A stretch of 64,000 nt of DNA from Paenibacillus_AP thailandensis (GCF_042685365.1 NZ_JBHUMY010000020.1:85423-149422); one strand, 5' to 3'. Positions 50,808 through 60,415 are shown, numbered from the stretch's first letter. Notes: a model not told the origin generated them from the letters alone. Numbers and translations: made by a program.

Positions 50808-51504
50808 GCTTCGGCACGCTGAAGCCGAACCTCCGGCAGAAGTGAGGGAGAAGCTGCTGAGCCGCTTCCTCGACGGTCAGCTCGAGACCCGTAAGCTCGT
50901 TAAACGACGTTACTCCGAACTGCCGGATGCCGCAAGGCACAATGCCGCTAAAGCCTTCCGATTCGATTCCCCTCTTGATGTTCAACGCGAACCCATGGCT
51001 CGTTACGAAGCCTCTTCTCGTTCTGGTCCGATTGAATTTGACGCCGATGGCGGCGATTTTCTCGTCGCCCACCCATACGCCCGTATATTCGGGCTTTCGC
51101 CCGCCTTCGATGCCGTAATCGGCGAGCCAGTCGATGATCGACTGCTCCAGCGTCCGCAAATAGCTGTGCAGGTCCAAGTTCGCCGCGTCCAGATAAAGCA
51201 GCGGATACCCGACGAGCTGTCCCGGCCCATGGTATGTTATGTCGCCGCCGCGGTCAATCTCGTAAACCGAAATGCCCCGCTCTTTTAGCTCCGCCTCGTT
51301 TAGAAGCAAATGTTCCGGATGCCGGTCGGTTCCGAGCGTATAGGTAGGCGGATGCTGAAGAAGGAGAAGCGTCTCGGGGCGCTTCTCCTCGTCGATTTCT
51401 TTCACATACGCTTTCTGGAGCTCCCACGCTTCCGCGTAGTCGAGCATCGGAATATAACAAGCTTCCAAACGTTTTGCGCCGATTGCGCTTTCCGCCTCAG
51501 CCAT
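50791..51504 (-). CDS. lipB: Octanoyl-[acyl-carrier-protein]:protein octanoyltransferase LipB
   Basis: LipB transfers octanoate from acyl carrier protein to lipoyl domains such as the E2 subunit encoded next door. The 237-residue protein has RGGDITYHGPGQLVGYPLL, the catalytic lysine motif KIAAIGVKFNR and the acyl-thioester cysteine in SGIVPCGI. Many Bacillales use LipM instead, so a true LipB is notable. AAGAGG precedes the ATG at 51504; an upstream in-frame start would overlap the bkdB end. It follows bkdB by 23 bp. Confidence 0.95.
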   Translation of the reverse strand: MAEAESAIGAKRLEACYIPMLDYAEAWELQKAYVKEIDEEKRPETLLLLQHPPTYTLGTDRHPEHLLLNEAELKERGISVYEIDRGGDITYHGPGQLVGYPLLYLDAANLDLHSYLRTLEQSIIDWLADYGIEGGRKPEYTGVWVGDEKIAAIGVKFNRTRTRRGFVTSHGFALNIKRGIESEGFSGIVPCGIRQFGVTSFNELTGLELTVEEAAQQLLPHFCRRFGFSVPKLTGTR

Positions 51505-51527
51505 GCCGCATTCCTCTTTTCCGTAAA

Positions 51528-52829
51528 TTAATACAGTTTCGTATCCATGTTGTAGCTTTCGATATTTTCCTTCACTCGCTGCAGGAACCGGCCGCAAATG
51601 ACGCCGTCCAAGATGCGATGATCGAGCGACAGGCACAGATTCGCCATCGATCGAACCGCGATCATGTCGTTGATGACGACAGGCCGCTTGACGATCGATT
51701 CGAACGTAATGATGGCCGCCTGAGGATAATTGATGATCGGGTACGACAAAATCGATCCGAACGAGCCGGTGTTGTTGACGGTAAAGGTGCCGCCTTGCAT
51801 ATCGGACAATGTCAGCTTGCCTTCTCGCGTCTTGCGGGCCAGATCGTCGATATCTTTTGCCAGACCGGCAATCGTCTTATGGTCCGCGTTTTTAATGACC
51901 GGCGTCAGGACGGAATCGTCGGTTCCGACGGCAAGCGAAATATTGATGTCCCTTTTGACGATAATTTTGTCGACGGCCCACATCGAGTTGATGATCGGAT
52001 AATCTTTGATCGCATTTACGACCGCTTTCAGGAGGAACGCGAGATACGTCAGGTTCACGCCTTCCCGCTTAATAAACTCATCCTTCACCTTGTTGCGGAG
52101 CGCGACCAGGTTCGTCACGTCGACCTCGATCATCGTCCAAGCGTGCGGAATTTCCGATACGCTCTGGCGCATGTTGCGGGCAATCGTGTTGCGGATCGGC
52201 GTTACGTCGATGAAATATTCGCCCCGCCCCGGCACGGCCGGCTCGATCTCAATGCTCGGGATGCGCGGCGTCTCGGACAGATGCAAGCCCGACAAGCGCA
52301 CCGGATCGGCCGCTTTCGCCGCGGCCGCTTGAGGATACTGCGTTCCGTCCGCCGAAATGGCGCCGGATTCGACATAGGCCAGTACGTCCTTGCGGGTAAT
52401 CCGCCCGCCAAGCCCCGTGCCTTGCACGTCCGTCAGACGGACGCCATGCTCGGCCGCCAGCTTCTGCACGGCAGGCGAATAGCGGCTTCGCATCGATTGG
52501 TCGCCGCCGGCTTCCTCCGCCCGCGGAGCGGCCGAAGCTTGCCCGCCGGCAGGCGAATCCGCTTCGCCGCCTGCGGCACCTTCCGTTTCCACCACGCAGA
52601 TCGGCGTGCCGACCGGCACGGTTTCGCCGGCAGGGACCAATATTTCAACGAGCTTTCCTTTCACCGTGGAAGGAAGCTCCGCGCTTACTTTATCCGTCAG
52701 CACTTCGCATATCGGCTCGTACAGGTCGATCGAATCGCCCGGCTTCTTCAGCCAAGTATCAATCGTCGCCGACACCAGCGATTCCGCCAGCTGCGGCACA
52801 ACGATTTCCGTTAACGATTTCATCTGCAT
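51528..52829 (-). CDS. bkdB: Dihydrolipoyl acyltransferase (E2) of a branched-chain 2-oxo acid dehydrogenase
   Basis: The 433-residue E2 has one lipoyl domain (lipoylated Lys in EVLTDKVSAEL, about residue 46), a peripheral-subunit-binding domain (SPAVQKLAAEHGVRLTDVQG) and a CoA acyltransferase domain ending in the active-site motif LDHRILDGVICG. The bkdAA-bkdAB-bkdB context favours branched-chain 2-oxo acids over pyruvate. I place the start at 52829 behind AAAGGGTG. Confidence 0.92.
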   Translation of the reverse strand: MQMKSLTEIVVPQLAESLVSATIDTWLKKPGDSIDLYEPICEVLTDKVSAELPSTVKGKLVEILVPAGETVPVGTPICVVETEGAAGGEADSPAGGQASAAPRAEEAGGDQSMRSRYSPAVQKLAAEHGVRLTDVQGTGLGGRITRKDVLAYVESGAISADGTQYPQAAAAKAADPVRLSGLHLSETPRIPSIEIEPAVPGRGEYFIDVTPIRNTIARNMRQSVSEIPHAWTMIEVDVTNLVALRNKVKDEFIKREGVNLTYLAFLLKAVVNAIKDYPIINSMWAVDKIIVKRDINISLAVGTDDSVLTPVIKNADHKTIAGLAKDIDDLARKTREGKLTLSDMQGGTFTVNNTGSFGSILSYPIINYPQAAIITFESIVKRPVVINDMIAVRSMANLCLSLDHRILDGVICGRFLQRVKENIESYNMDTKLY

Positions 52830-52844
52830 TATCACCCTTTCGGC

Positions 52845-53828
52845 CTAATAAAGCGCCAAATGCCGCATGGCTTCTGTCACTTTTTCTTTATTCAGCATAA
52901 AAAACTTCTCGCCCGGCGGATTGATCGGCATGGCCGGCACATCGGGGCTTGCGAGGCGCATGATCGGAGCGTCAAGTTCATACAGCAGCTCTTCGGCGAT
53001 AATGGCCGCAACCTCGGCGCCGATGCCGCCCGTCTTGTTGTCTTCGTGCACGATAAGCACTTTGCCGGTGCGGCGCACCGCTTCGAGGATCGCTTCCTTG
53101 TCGAGCGGCTGAAGCGTCCGCAGGTCCAAAATATGAGTGCTGATGCCTTCCTTGGCCAGCTCCTCGGCCGCCTGCTCGACAAGCATAAGCGGCATGCTGT
53201 AGCCGATTACCGTAATGTCGTCGCCTTCGCGAAGTACGTTCGCCTTGCCGATCGGAACGGTATAGTCGCCTTCCGGAATCTCGCCTTTGACGAGCTTATA
53301 TATTTTTTTGTTCTCGAAATAGATGACCGGATCCGGATCGCGAACCGCCGCCTTCAGCAGCCCTTTTGCGTCGTACGGCGTATAAGGGGCTACGATCTTT
53401 AATCCCGGCGTTCCGAAAAATATCGATTCCGGGCACTGCGAATGGTACAAGCCGCCAAAGATGCCGCCGCCGATAGGAGCTCGGATCACGACCGGGCAAC
53501 TCCAATCGTTATTGGAACGGTAGCGGATTTTGGCCGCTTCGCTAATAATTTGGTTCGTTGCCGGTAACATGAAGTCGGAATATTGCATTTCGGCGATTGG
53601 TTTCATGCCGTACATCGCGGCGCCGATCGCTACGCCGGCGATTGCCGATTCCGCAAGCGGCGTGTCCAAGGCGCGATACTCGCCGAACTGCTCATACAGC
53701 CCCTTCGTCGTCGTAAATACGCCGCCTTTGACGCCGACGTCCTCCCCCAGCACGAATACGTCCTCGTCACGCTCCATTTCCTCGCGCATCGCGTCGCGGA
53801 TCGCTTCAATATATTCTTTAATCGCCAT
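52845..53828 (-). CDS. bkdAB: 2-oxoisovalerate dehydrogenase E1 beta subunit
   Basis: The 327-residue transketolase-like beta subunit has the motifs GEDVGVKGGVF, GLYEQFG, DTPLAESAIAGVAIGAA, and C-terminal HEDNKTGGIGAEVAA. With BkdAA it decarboxylates branched-chain 2-oxo acids using thiamine diphosphate. The start coincides with the end of bkdAA (one base shared), so the two subunits are coupled. Confidence 0.94.
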   Translation of the reverse strand: MAIKEYIEAIRDAMREEMERDEDVFVLGEDVGVKGGVFTTTKGLYEQFGEYRALDTPLAESAIAGVAIGAAMYGMKPIAEMQYSDFMLPATNQIISEAAKIRYRSNNDWSCPVVIRAPIGGGIFGGLYHSQCPESIFFGTPGLKIVAPYTPYDAKGLLKAAVRDPDPVIYFENKKIYKLVKGEIPEGDYTVPIGKANVLREGDDITVIGYSMPLMLVEQAAEELAKEGISTHILDLRTLQPLDKEAILEAVRRTGKVLIVHEDNKTGGIGAEVAAIIAEELLYELDAPIMRLASPDVPAMPINPPGEKFFMLNKEKVTEAMRHLALY

Positions 53829-54862
53829 CAGCTTCTGCCTCCTTGCGGCGCGTCGTCTGCATATACGTGGTACAGCACCGATTCCGGTTCCGGGAACGGG
53901 GCGTTGTCGCCGAAAGCCGTCGCCTCGTCGACAATCGCGCGCAGCTCGTCTTCGAGAGCCTTCTCAAGCTCGTCGTTCCATAAGCCGCATTCCTCAAGAT
54001 AAGCCCGGTATTTCGGAATGCCGTCCTTCGAGCGGTTCTCCTCGACCTCTTCCTTCGTCCGGTAAACGAGGTCGTTGTCCGAAGTCGAATGCGGCGAGAT
54101 GCGGTACATCATCGCTTCGATCAGCGTCGGCCCTTCGCCGGCAACCGCCCGCTCGCGCGCTTCCTTGACGACGCGGTACACTTCCAGGGCGTCGTTGCCG
54201 TCCACCCGGAGGCCCGGGAAGCCGTAGCCGGCGGCGCGGTCCGCTACGCGGCCGCCAAGCTGCTTGCGCACCGGCACCGATATCGCGTATTGGTTGTTCT
54301 CGCACATGAAAATGACCGGAAGCTTATGAACGCCGGCAAAGTTGCAGCCCTCATGGAAATCGCCTTGGTTGCTGGAGCCTTCGCCGAACGTAACGAAGCT
54401 GACGAACGGCTTGTTCTTCATCTTGGCGGCAAGCGCGATGCCGACCGCATGCGGCACCTGCGTCGTTACCGGGCTGGAGCCGGTGACGATGCGCAGCTTC
54501 TTGTGGCCGAAGTGGCCGGGCATTTGGCGTCCGCCGCTGTTCGGGTCATCCGCCTTGGCGAATAACGACAGCATCAATTCCTTCATCGTCATGCCGACGG
54601 CAAGTACAAATGCGTAATCGCGGTAATACGGCAGAAAATAATCCTGCTCCCGGTCAAGGGCGAAGGCGGCAGCCACCTGCGCGACCTCCTGGCCGATGCC
54701 GGATACGTGGAAATTGATTTTGCCCGCGCGCTGCAGCAGCAGGGCGCGCTCGTCGAATTTCCGGCCCAGCTTCATTACTTTATACATTTCAACGGCTTTG
54801 TCGTCTGTCAATCCCAGTTCCGAATGCCGAAACGAGCGTTTCGCGGAATTAAGTTGGGTCAT
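53828..54862 (-). CDS. bkdAA: 2-oxoisovalerate dehydrogenase E1 alpha subunit
   Basis: The 344-residue alpha subunit has the thiamine diphosphate/Mg motif GEGSSNQGDFHEGCNFAGVH followed by PVIFMCENNQYAIS, and the phosphorylation-loop-like YRISPHSTSDND. The residues YYRDYAFVLAVGMT lie before the cofactor site. The ATG at 54862 follows AAAAGGAGG; the longer in-frame start is not supported. The gene lies 210 bp downstream of lpdV. Confidence 0.95.
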   Translation of the reverse strand: MTQLNSAKRSFRHSELGLTDDKAVEMYKVMKLGRKFDERALLLQRAGKINFHVSGIGQEVAQVAAAFALDREQDYFLPYYRDYAFVLAVGMTMKELMLSLFAKADDPNSGGRQMPGHFGHKKLRIVTGSSPVTTQVPHAVGIALAAKMKNKPFVSFVTFGEGSSNQGDFHEGCNFAGVHKLPVIFMCENNQYAISVPVRKQLGGRVADRAAGYGFPGLRVDGNDALEVYRVVKEARERAVAGEGPTLIEAMMYRISPHSTSDNDLVYRTKEEVEENRSKDGIPKYRAYLEECGLWNDELEKALEDELRAIVDEATAFGDNAPFPEPESVLYHVYADDAPQGGRS

Positions 54863-55072
54863 CAGCTTTCGCCTCCTTTTTTGGACGTATCGAACAAAAC
54901 GATAAGTTTCACTCCAAGTATTAAAACCAGGTACTAAGACTTGCTCAAACTTATTATACCCGCTTTTTACGAAAAGGGAAACCTGACGCATGCAAAAGCG
55001 ATAACGCCAACCTTATCCTGGCTTATCCGGCAATGGTCAATATAACCTGTCATTCGGCATCGGCAGGCGTGC

Positions 55073-56503
55073 TTAAAAAACAAGCGCTTTGCCGTCGAGC
55101 GCCAGCATCGCTTCGCCAAGCGCCTCCGACAACGTCGGATGGGGATGAACCAGCTGTCCGACCTCCCACGGCGTCGCGTCGAGCAGCGAAGCGAGCGCGC
55201 CTTCTGCGATCATGTCCGTCGCGTGCCCGCCGATCATATGGATACCCAAGATGTCGTTCGTTTTCCGGTCGGCCAGCACTTTCACGAACCCTTCCGGATG
55301 CCCCGACACGATCGCTTTGCCGATCGCCTGGAACGGGATTTTCCCGACCTTCACGTCATACCCTTTCGCTAGAGCCCCTTCCTCCGTTAAGCCGAACGAT
55401 GCGATCTCCGGCCGGGAATAAATACAGCGCGGAACAAGATGATGAGCCAAAGGCTCGGGAGCGCCGCCGATCAAATGGTCCACCGCGATCAACCCTTCGT
55501 GCGCCGCCGCATGCGCCAGCTGAACGCCGCCGACAACGTCGCCGATGGCATAAATATGCGGCTCGCTCGTCTGGCCGAATTCGTTCACCTGGATATAACC
55601 GCCGGAAGTTCGAATGTCCGTATTTTCGAGGCCGATGCCTTCGATATTCGCCAATCTTCCGACCGACAGCAGCATTTGAGCGGCGCTCAGCCGGACGTTC
55701 CCTTCCGGCGTTACGGCCGATATCGAAACTTCGCCTTGCGGGTCGATCGCAAGCTCTTCCGTCTGAAGCTGAACGCTCGTCAGAACGCGGATGCCTCGTT
55801 TCCGGAAGCTCTTCGCAAGCTCGGCCGACACTTCCGTATCTTCGCCCGGCAGCAGCCTTGCACCCGCTTCGACAACGGTTACTTGTACGCCGAAATCATG
55901 AAGCAGCGAAGCCCATTCCACGCCGATGACGCCGCCGCCGACGATCAGTATCGATTCCGGCAATTTCTCCATCCGCAGCGCGTCGTCGCTGGTCAGAATT
56001 TGCCGGCCGTCCGGCACGATGCCAGGCAGCGAGCGCGGCCGCGAACCCGTCGCGATAATGAGGTTGGCGGAGACGACCGATTCCATCTCGCCGTCCGGAA
56101 GCTCGACCGCAAGCGAACCGCTGCGCGGCGAAAAAATCGAAGGGCCGATTACTCTTCCTTTGCCGTTAATGATTTGAATGCCATGTTTATTCATTAGGGT
56201 ATGCAGCCCCCGGTATAGCTGCTCCACGGTTCGATCCTTCCGCTGCTGCACGCTTCCGAATTGCAGGCTGACCGCCCCTTCCCGGACGTCGATGCCGTAA
56301 GCCGAAGCGTTCAGCAGCGTCGCATACACTTCTGCGCTGCGAAGAAGCGATTTGCTCGGGATGCAGCCGCGGTGAAGGCATGTCCCTCCCAGCTTGTCCA
56401 TCTCCACGATCGCTACGCTTTTACCGGCTTGCGCCGCCCGGATCGCGGCCGTGTATCCGCCGGGTCCTCCGCCCAAAACCGCTACATCTACTTCAATTGC
56501 CAT
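55073..56503 (-). CDS. lpdV: Dihydrolipoyl dehydrogenase (E3) of the bkd complex
   Basis: The 476-residue flavoprotein has the FAD motif GGGPGGYTAAIRAAQAGK, redox-active disulfide GGTCLHRGCIPSKSLL, the NAD site VGGGVIGVEWASLL, and the C-terminal His-Glu pair in HPHPTLSEALGEAM. It reoxidises dihydrolipoamide of the E2 protein. The operon lacks ptb, bcd and buk, which precede lpdV in B. subtilis. A SigA-like promoter lies about 75-100 bp upstream. Confidence 0.95.
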   Translation of the reverse strand: MAIEVDVAVLGGGPGGYTAAIRAAQAGKSVAIVEMDKLGGTCLHRGCIPSKSLLRSAEVYATLLNASAYGIDVREGAVSLQFGSVQQRKDRTVEQLYRGLHTLMNKHGIQIINGKGRVIGPSIFSPRSGSLAVELPDGEMESVVSANLIIATGSRPRSLPGIVPDGRQILTSDDALRMEKLPESILIVGGGVIGVEWASLLHDFGVQVTVVEAGARLLPGEDTEVSAELAKSFRKRGIRVLTSVQLQTEELAIDPQGEVSISAVTPEGNVRLSAAQMLLSVGRLANIEGIGLENTDIRTSGGYIQVNEFGQTSEPHIYAIGDVVGGVQLAHAAAHEGLIAVDHLIGGAPEPLAHHLVPRCIYSRPEIASFGLTEEGALAKGYDVKVGKIPFQAIGKAIVSGHPEGFVKVLADRKTNDILGIHMIGGHATDMIAEGALASLLDATPWEVGQLVHPHPTLSEALGEAMLALDGKALVF

Positions 56504-56576
56504 CCTATTCCCTCCATCAGTCGAACCTTCAATTATCTATGTAATCATTGCGGGATGATTGTTTACGCCCCCTATC

Positions 56577-56606
56577 ATTGTACCTTTTTTATAGTCCGGT
56601 CATCAA
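56577..56606 (-). promoter_or_regulatory. Candidate SigA promoter of the bkd operon
   Basis: On the minus strand TTGATG (56606-56601) and TACAAT (56582-56577) are separated by 18 bases and lie about 75 bp before lpdV. No -24/-12 SigL motif was seen, unlike the BkdR/SigL-controlled operon of B. subtilis. Confidence 0.55.
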
Positions 56607-56696
56607 ACTGGAGTTTCGAAATGGACACATCCCTCATCAAAAGGTAGAATATAGGAAAATGCATTATTCTTATGGACAAGGAGCGTCAGGTGCCGC

Positions 56697-56987
56697 ATGA
56701 GGCTTACGATTTCGCGGTTTATCGCCATTCTCGTTTTAGTTATTCCCGGTGTCGTCGCTTGCTTCGGTTTTTTGAAAATGAAAGATTCCTTATTCAACTA
56801 TTTTTCCGAATTCGGCAACGAGGCCGTTCAACCCGATTTTGCGTGGCTGAACTTTCTGCTTGGCGCCGTCATGTTCGCCGCAGGCGCGGGTTTTATCGGC
56901 GGCTGGATTTTTTTCCGCGACCGCAAGCACAATTACGTCGCCCCCCGCTTCCGCGAGAAGCGGCCGCGCCCGCCGAAGCCGCAATAA
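56697..56987 (+). CDS. DUF2627 membrane protein (YqzF-like)
   Basis: The 96-residue protein has two membrane helices (ISRFIAILVLVIPGVVACFG and LNFLLGAVMFAAGAGFIGGW) joined by a loop with SLFNYFSEFGNEA, then a basic tail, as in DUF2627. An AAGGAG site lies 12 bases before the ATG. It is divergent from lpdV, the usual position of yqzF beside bkd genes. Function unknown. Confidence 0.85.
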   Translation: MRLTISRFIAILVLVIPGVVACFGFLKMKDSLFNYFSEFGNEAVQPDFAWLNFLLGAVMFAAGAGFIGGWIFFRDRKHNYVAPRFREKRPRPPKPQ

Positions 56988-56994
56988 GCTGAAC

Positions 56995-57017
56995 ATCCCC
57001 CTCCTATGGAGGGGGAT
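56995..57017 (+). terminator. Hairpin after the DUF2627 gene
   Basis: ATCCCCCTCC and GGAGGGGGAT form a perfect 10-bp stem around TAT, eight bases after the stop codon. A T-tract is missing, so it may act as an mRNA 3' end or a weak terminator. Confidence 0.6.
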
Positions 57018-57239
57018 CCAAGGGTGGACACCCTCGCTACACCCATTTATTCTCCTCCGCCACCCCGCCGGTGGAAGGTTCCAAGGATATGCACCCACTG
57101 TACTCCCCAATAAGCGTATCTGCAGCGCGGCCGTCTTCGACAATCAGGCGAGCATCCCCCGCATGTCCTTCGAACAAAGTTAAACGCCTCGCGGCTTCCT
57201 TCGACCCGGCTGCTCATTTGGTTAACGACGCAGAACGCG
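57018..57239. other. Non-coding interval with two imperfect copies of a short motif
   Basis: CCAAGGGTGGACACCC (from 57018) and CCAAGGATATGCACCC (from 57082) are imperfect direct copies about 64 bases apart, each followed by a similar TAC-rich stretch. They may be remnants of a decayed repeat element. No coding frame with a ribosome site is convincing. Confidence 0.35.
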
Positions 57240-57265
57240 AAAAAACACGCCGAAATCGGCGTGTT
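57240..57265 (-). terminator. Terminator of the alpha-glucuronidase gene
   Basis: AACACGCCGA (57244-57253) and TCGGCGTGTT (57256-57265) form a 10-bp stem with AA between. On the minus strand it is followed by a T-run down to 57240. It lies 17 bp after the stop. Confidence 0.92.
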
Positions 57266-57281
57266 CATCGTCCACTATTCT

Positions 57282-59402
57282 TCAAAAAATCGTTCTTCCC
57301 CGCTCGTCGGGAATGCCCGACATCCGGTAAAAATACGTATTGATCCGATCTCGCCATTCGACGGCGCTTTCGATCTGCATATCGAGCCGTTCCGCCGTTT
57401 CGCGGAAAACGGACGGATCGATCTTCCCTTCGAGCGTCAGCCACTCCCGCTTCAGCTGCTCAGCTTGGACGACCCCCTCGAAATGCGTATCGTAAATATG
57501 CTGAATGACGGTGGATCCCGACTTCAGACGATGCGTATAAGGCACATGGTGGAAAAACAGCAGCAGCTCGTCCGGACATGTACCGGGCGACCCGTACAGC
57601 GACGCTACCGGTTCATTGTATTGCCCGGCGTAACCCGTGCCGGTCTTCGTTGTCCGGTCCACGCCTATGCCCCGGCTGTCGGCGAAATGGTACGTTCCCC
57701 ATTTCGAATATTCGTAGCCGTCGACATTCGGACCGTAATGATGGCCCGGATTGACCATCCAGCCGACGCCAAGCGGCGCCGTATAGCTTTCGTAGATCGA
57801 CCACGAACGCAGCAGCATCCCGCTTACCGTTTCCGTTACGTCCGGATCGTCCCCAAACGTCAGCTTCACCCATTCGTCGGTAATTTGCTCCGCCGTCAGC
57901 TGCGGATTCCAGGACAGACGGCCATAGCCGTACAGATTCGCTTGCGCCAGCGGATGACCGGTCCAATTGGCGTCGTCGCCGATGTTGGACACCGCCGCCA
58001 TGCCGCCGAGCGGCAGCCGATTCAATTCGCCGGAGACGGCCTTCGCTACCGTCGAGCCTTCGCCTGCGGCATACGTATCGAAACCGACGATTTCTTTCCA
58101 TTGCGGCACCAAATAGCAGACATGCTTTTGTTGTCCGGTATACTCCTGCGTAATTTGCAGCTCCAGCATTTGGTTCGTTTGCTTCAATCCCCCGAATAGA
58201 GGCGACACCGGCTCCCGCACCTGAAAATCCATCGGGCCGTTTTTAATTTGAAGGATGACGTTATCCCGGAACTTGCCGTCAAGCGGAAGGAAATGGTCGT
58301 AAGCAGCCCTCGCCCGGTCCGTCTTCCGGTCTCTCCAGTCCTGCTGGCAATTGTACACAAAACAACGCCAAATAACGATCCCCCCGAAAGGCTCCAGCGC
58401 ATCCGCCAGCATGTTGGCGCCGTCCGCATGATCGCGCCCGTACGTAAACGGGCCCGGCCGAAATTCGGAGTCTGCCTTTACCAAAAATCCGCCGAAATCG
58501 GGAATGTAGCGATAAATGTCTTCGGCCCGCTCCTTCCACCAGCGCTGCACTTGCTTATCTAACGGGTCGGCCGTCTGGAGGCCGCCGATTTCGATCGGGC
58601 TGGCGAAATTGACGCTCAGAAACAGCTTAACGCCGTAGCCCCGGAATACATCGGCGATTTTCGCGACGGAAGGCAGCCATTCGGCGGCAATCAGCTTCGT
58701 TTCCGTCCGATGCACGTTAACGTTGTTGATCGAGATCGCATTTATGCCGACGGAGGCAAGCAGCCGGGCATAATCGCGGATCCGGGTCATGTCCCGAACG
58801 ATTTTGTCATGGCGGTAAAAGATCGATTGGCCCGCATAACCGCGCTCGATCGAGCCGTCCATGTTATCCCACTGGTTGATCATCCTCAGCTTGTTCGGAG
58901 AGCCTTCCGCAACCGGCAAGCCGTCGAGCCCCTGTTCCGTCTGCAGCAGGCGAAGCAGATGAAACGCGGCGTAAAGCACGCCTGCGTCGCTGTTGCCCGC
59001 CGCTACGATACAGCCGCCCGATTCTTGCTCCGTTCGGCAGATGATATAACCGTCGCGCGGCAAATCTTTTAGCCTGCCGATCTCGGCTAAGCCGGCCAGC
59101 TCCGGATCGTCTGCGGTGGCAAGCAGAACAAGCGGCCCCTTCTTGGGTTTGGCGGTTACGACGCGCGGCTTCCGCCCGAACATCGATTCTACGGCGCTGA
59201 CGAGCTCCTTGCGTACTTGCCGCATCACGACCGAAGATTCACGGATCGCGATTTGCGAGAAATAAGAACCGTATAATTCTACCGCTTCGTCTGGCAAAGC
59301 ATCGTACCGCAGCCATGCCTTGTAGCTGGCGTCCCCCGCCTGCTTTCTCCCTCCTGCGGCTTCCTCCGCTTCAGGCTGCAATGTTTGTCCGTATATATTC
59401 AC
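57282..59402 (-). CDS. aguA: GH67 alpha-glucuronidase
   Basis: The 706-residue enzyme releases (4-O-methyl)glucuronic acid from the ends of xylo-oligosaccharides. The central barrel shows GINAISINNVNVHR, FGGFLVKADSEF with candidate acid Glu313, then RPGPFTYGRDHADGANMLA, and the C-terminal HHVPYTHRLKSG typical of GH67. No signal peptide is seen, so it acts on imported oligomers. I choose the GTG at 59402 because GAGG precedes it and the length then fits the family. An upstream in-frame start would run into the divergent regulator's promoter. No other xylan genes are in the window. Confidence 0.93.
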   Translation of the reverse strand: MNIYGQTLQPEAEEAAGGRKQAGDASYKAWLRYDALPDEAVELYGSYFSQIAIRESSVVMRQVRKELVSAVESMFGRKPRVVTAKPKKGPLVLLATADDPELAGLAEIGRLKDLPRDGYIICRTEQESGGCIVAAGNSDAGVLYAAFHLLRLLQTEQGLDGLPVAEGSPNKLRMINQWDNMDGSIERGYAGQSIFYRHDKIVRDMTRIRDYARLLASVGINAISINNVNVHRTETKLIAAEWLPSVAKIADVFRGYGVKLFLSVNFASPIEIGGLQTADPLDKQVQRWWKERAEDIYRYIPDFGGFLVKADSEFRPGPFTYGRDHADGANMLADALEPFGGIVIWRCFVYNCQQDWRDRKTDRARAAYDHFLPLDGKFRDNVILQIKNGPMDFQVREPVSPLFGGLKQTNQMLELQITQEYTGQQKHVCYLVPQWKEIVGFDTYAAGEGSTVAKAVSGELNRLPLGGMAAVSNIGDDANWTGHPLAQANLYGYGRLSWNPQLTAEQITDEWVKLTFGDDPDVTETVSGMLLRSWSIYESYTAPLGVGWMVNPGHHYGPNVDGYEYSKWGTYHFADSRGIGVDRTTKTGTGYAGQYNEPVASLYGSPGTCPDELLLFFHHVPYTHRLKSGSTVIQHIYDTHFEGVVQAEQLKREWLTLEGKIDPSVFRETAERLDMQIESAVEWRDRINTYFYRMSGIPDERGRTIF

Positions 59403-59495
59403 AACGAATTCCTCGCTCTCTCCTATTTTTTTCGTACAACCCTTTAAGAGTCGGACGGGCAATGGTATCATGCTCCTTAAGGAGGCATTGCGACC

Positions 59496-60293
59496 ATGGA
59501 AACCGATAAATACGAGCGCCTTGTGCCGGATGTTCAGCTGTTTGTCGACCGGCGCTGTTTCCCGGATTGGGAAATCGTCAAACAGCGGATCCGCTTCCAC
59601 GACTTAACGTTTATCGTCGGCGGCAAATCGAACTACTTCGTAAACGGGGAGAAATTTACCGTGGAAGCCGGCGACATTATTTATATCCCGTCCGGCAGCA
59701 TTCGGGAAGCGCATACCTTCAAAGATCAACCGATGCATTCCTTCGCCTTTAATTTTACGTGGCTGGAGCCTTCCGACGATACTCCGCTTCCGTTCCAGAC
59801 CGTAACGAAAAACCGGATGACGACGGAAATTATGGACTACATCAAAGAATTCGCCCATGTCTGGATGAGCAAGCCGCCCTTCTACCGTATGCAGGCGCGG
59901 GGCTTGTTTCAGCTTATCGTGCATCGGCTGCTTGCGAATTCGTACCGCCGGCAAACCGCGCATCAGGATCCAAGGGTGAACAAAGTCATCAAACATATCG
60001 TCGACCGCTACCCCGAGGATTTGACAATCGGCGAATTGGCCAAGCTGGTCCATTTGCATCCGGTCTATTTGGGCAAGCTGTTCAAGCAGCAGACCGGCAC
60101 TTCCTGCAAAGCTTATATCAACCGAATTCGCGTCAACAACGCCGAGATGATGCTGTCGGCCGGCGGGTTTACCGTCTCCGAGGTCGCCGAGCGATGCGGC
60201 TTTCAGGACGTCGCTTATTTCAGCAACGTGTTCAAAAGCGTTAAAGGCTACCCTCCTTCAATCGCCGCAAAGCTGCGGGAAACGGACGGATAA
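59496..60293 (+). CDS. AraC-family transcriptional regulator
   Basis: The 265-residue protein has an N-terminal cupin sensor domain (residues ~20-110, with VEAGDIIYIPSGS) and a C-terminal double helix-turn-helix (LTIGELAKLVHLHPVYLGKL and VSEVAERCGFQDVAYFSNVF followed by KGYPPS). It is divergent from aguA across 93 bp, so it probably controls aguA in response to a sugar acid or xylo-oligomer. An AAGGAGG site precedes the ATG. Confidence 0.92.
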   Translation: METDKYERLVPDVQLFVDRRCFPDWEIVKQRIRFHDLTFIVGGKSNYFVNGEKFTVEAGDIIYIPSGSIREAHTFKDQPMHSFAFNFTWLEPSDDTPLPFQTVTKNRMTTEIMDYIKEFAHVWMSKPPFYRMQARGLFQLIVHRLLANSYRRQTAHQDPRVNKVIKHIVDRYPEDLTIGELAKLVHLHPVYLGKLFKQQTGTSCKAYINRIRVNNAEMMLSAGGFTVSEVAERCGFQDVAYFSNVFKSVKGYPPSIAAKLRETDG

Positions 60294-60302
60294 TCCGATT
60301 CA

Positions 60303-60316
60303 TATAAGCGCTTGCA
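60303..60316. promoter_or_regulatory. Possible CcpA-binding cre site
   Basis: TATAAGCGCTTGCA fits the cre pattern (TGWAANCGNTNWCA) at 12 of 14 positions. It lies just after the AraC gene, which is not the usual position for repression of that gene, so its target is unclear. Confidence 0.3.
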
Positions 60317-60415
60317 ATTTCACTTCAAATTATAAGATTTCGTACCCGGACGGGCCATAGAAGAACCCAACCCGAGTTGTAATTTTTAAATATAGATTTC
60401 ACTAGCGGCAGAAGC

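Noticed and set aside
56504..56700. SigL (-24/-12) promoter and BkdR control of the bkd operon
   Set aside because: No TGGCAC-N5-TTGC type element is visible upstream of lpdV, whereas a SigA-like promoter is.
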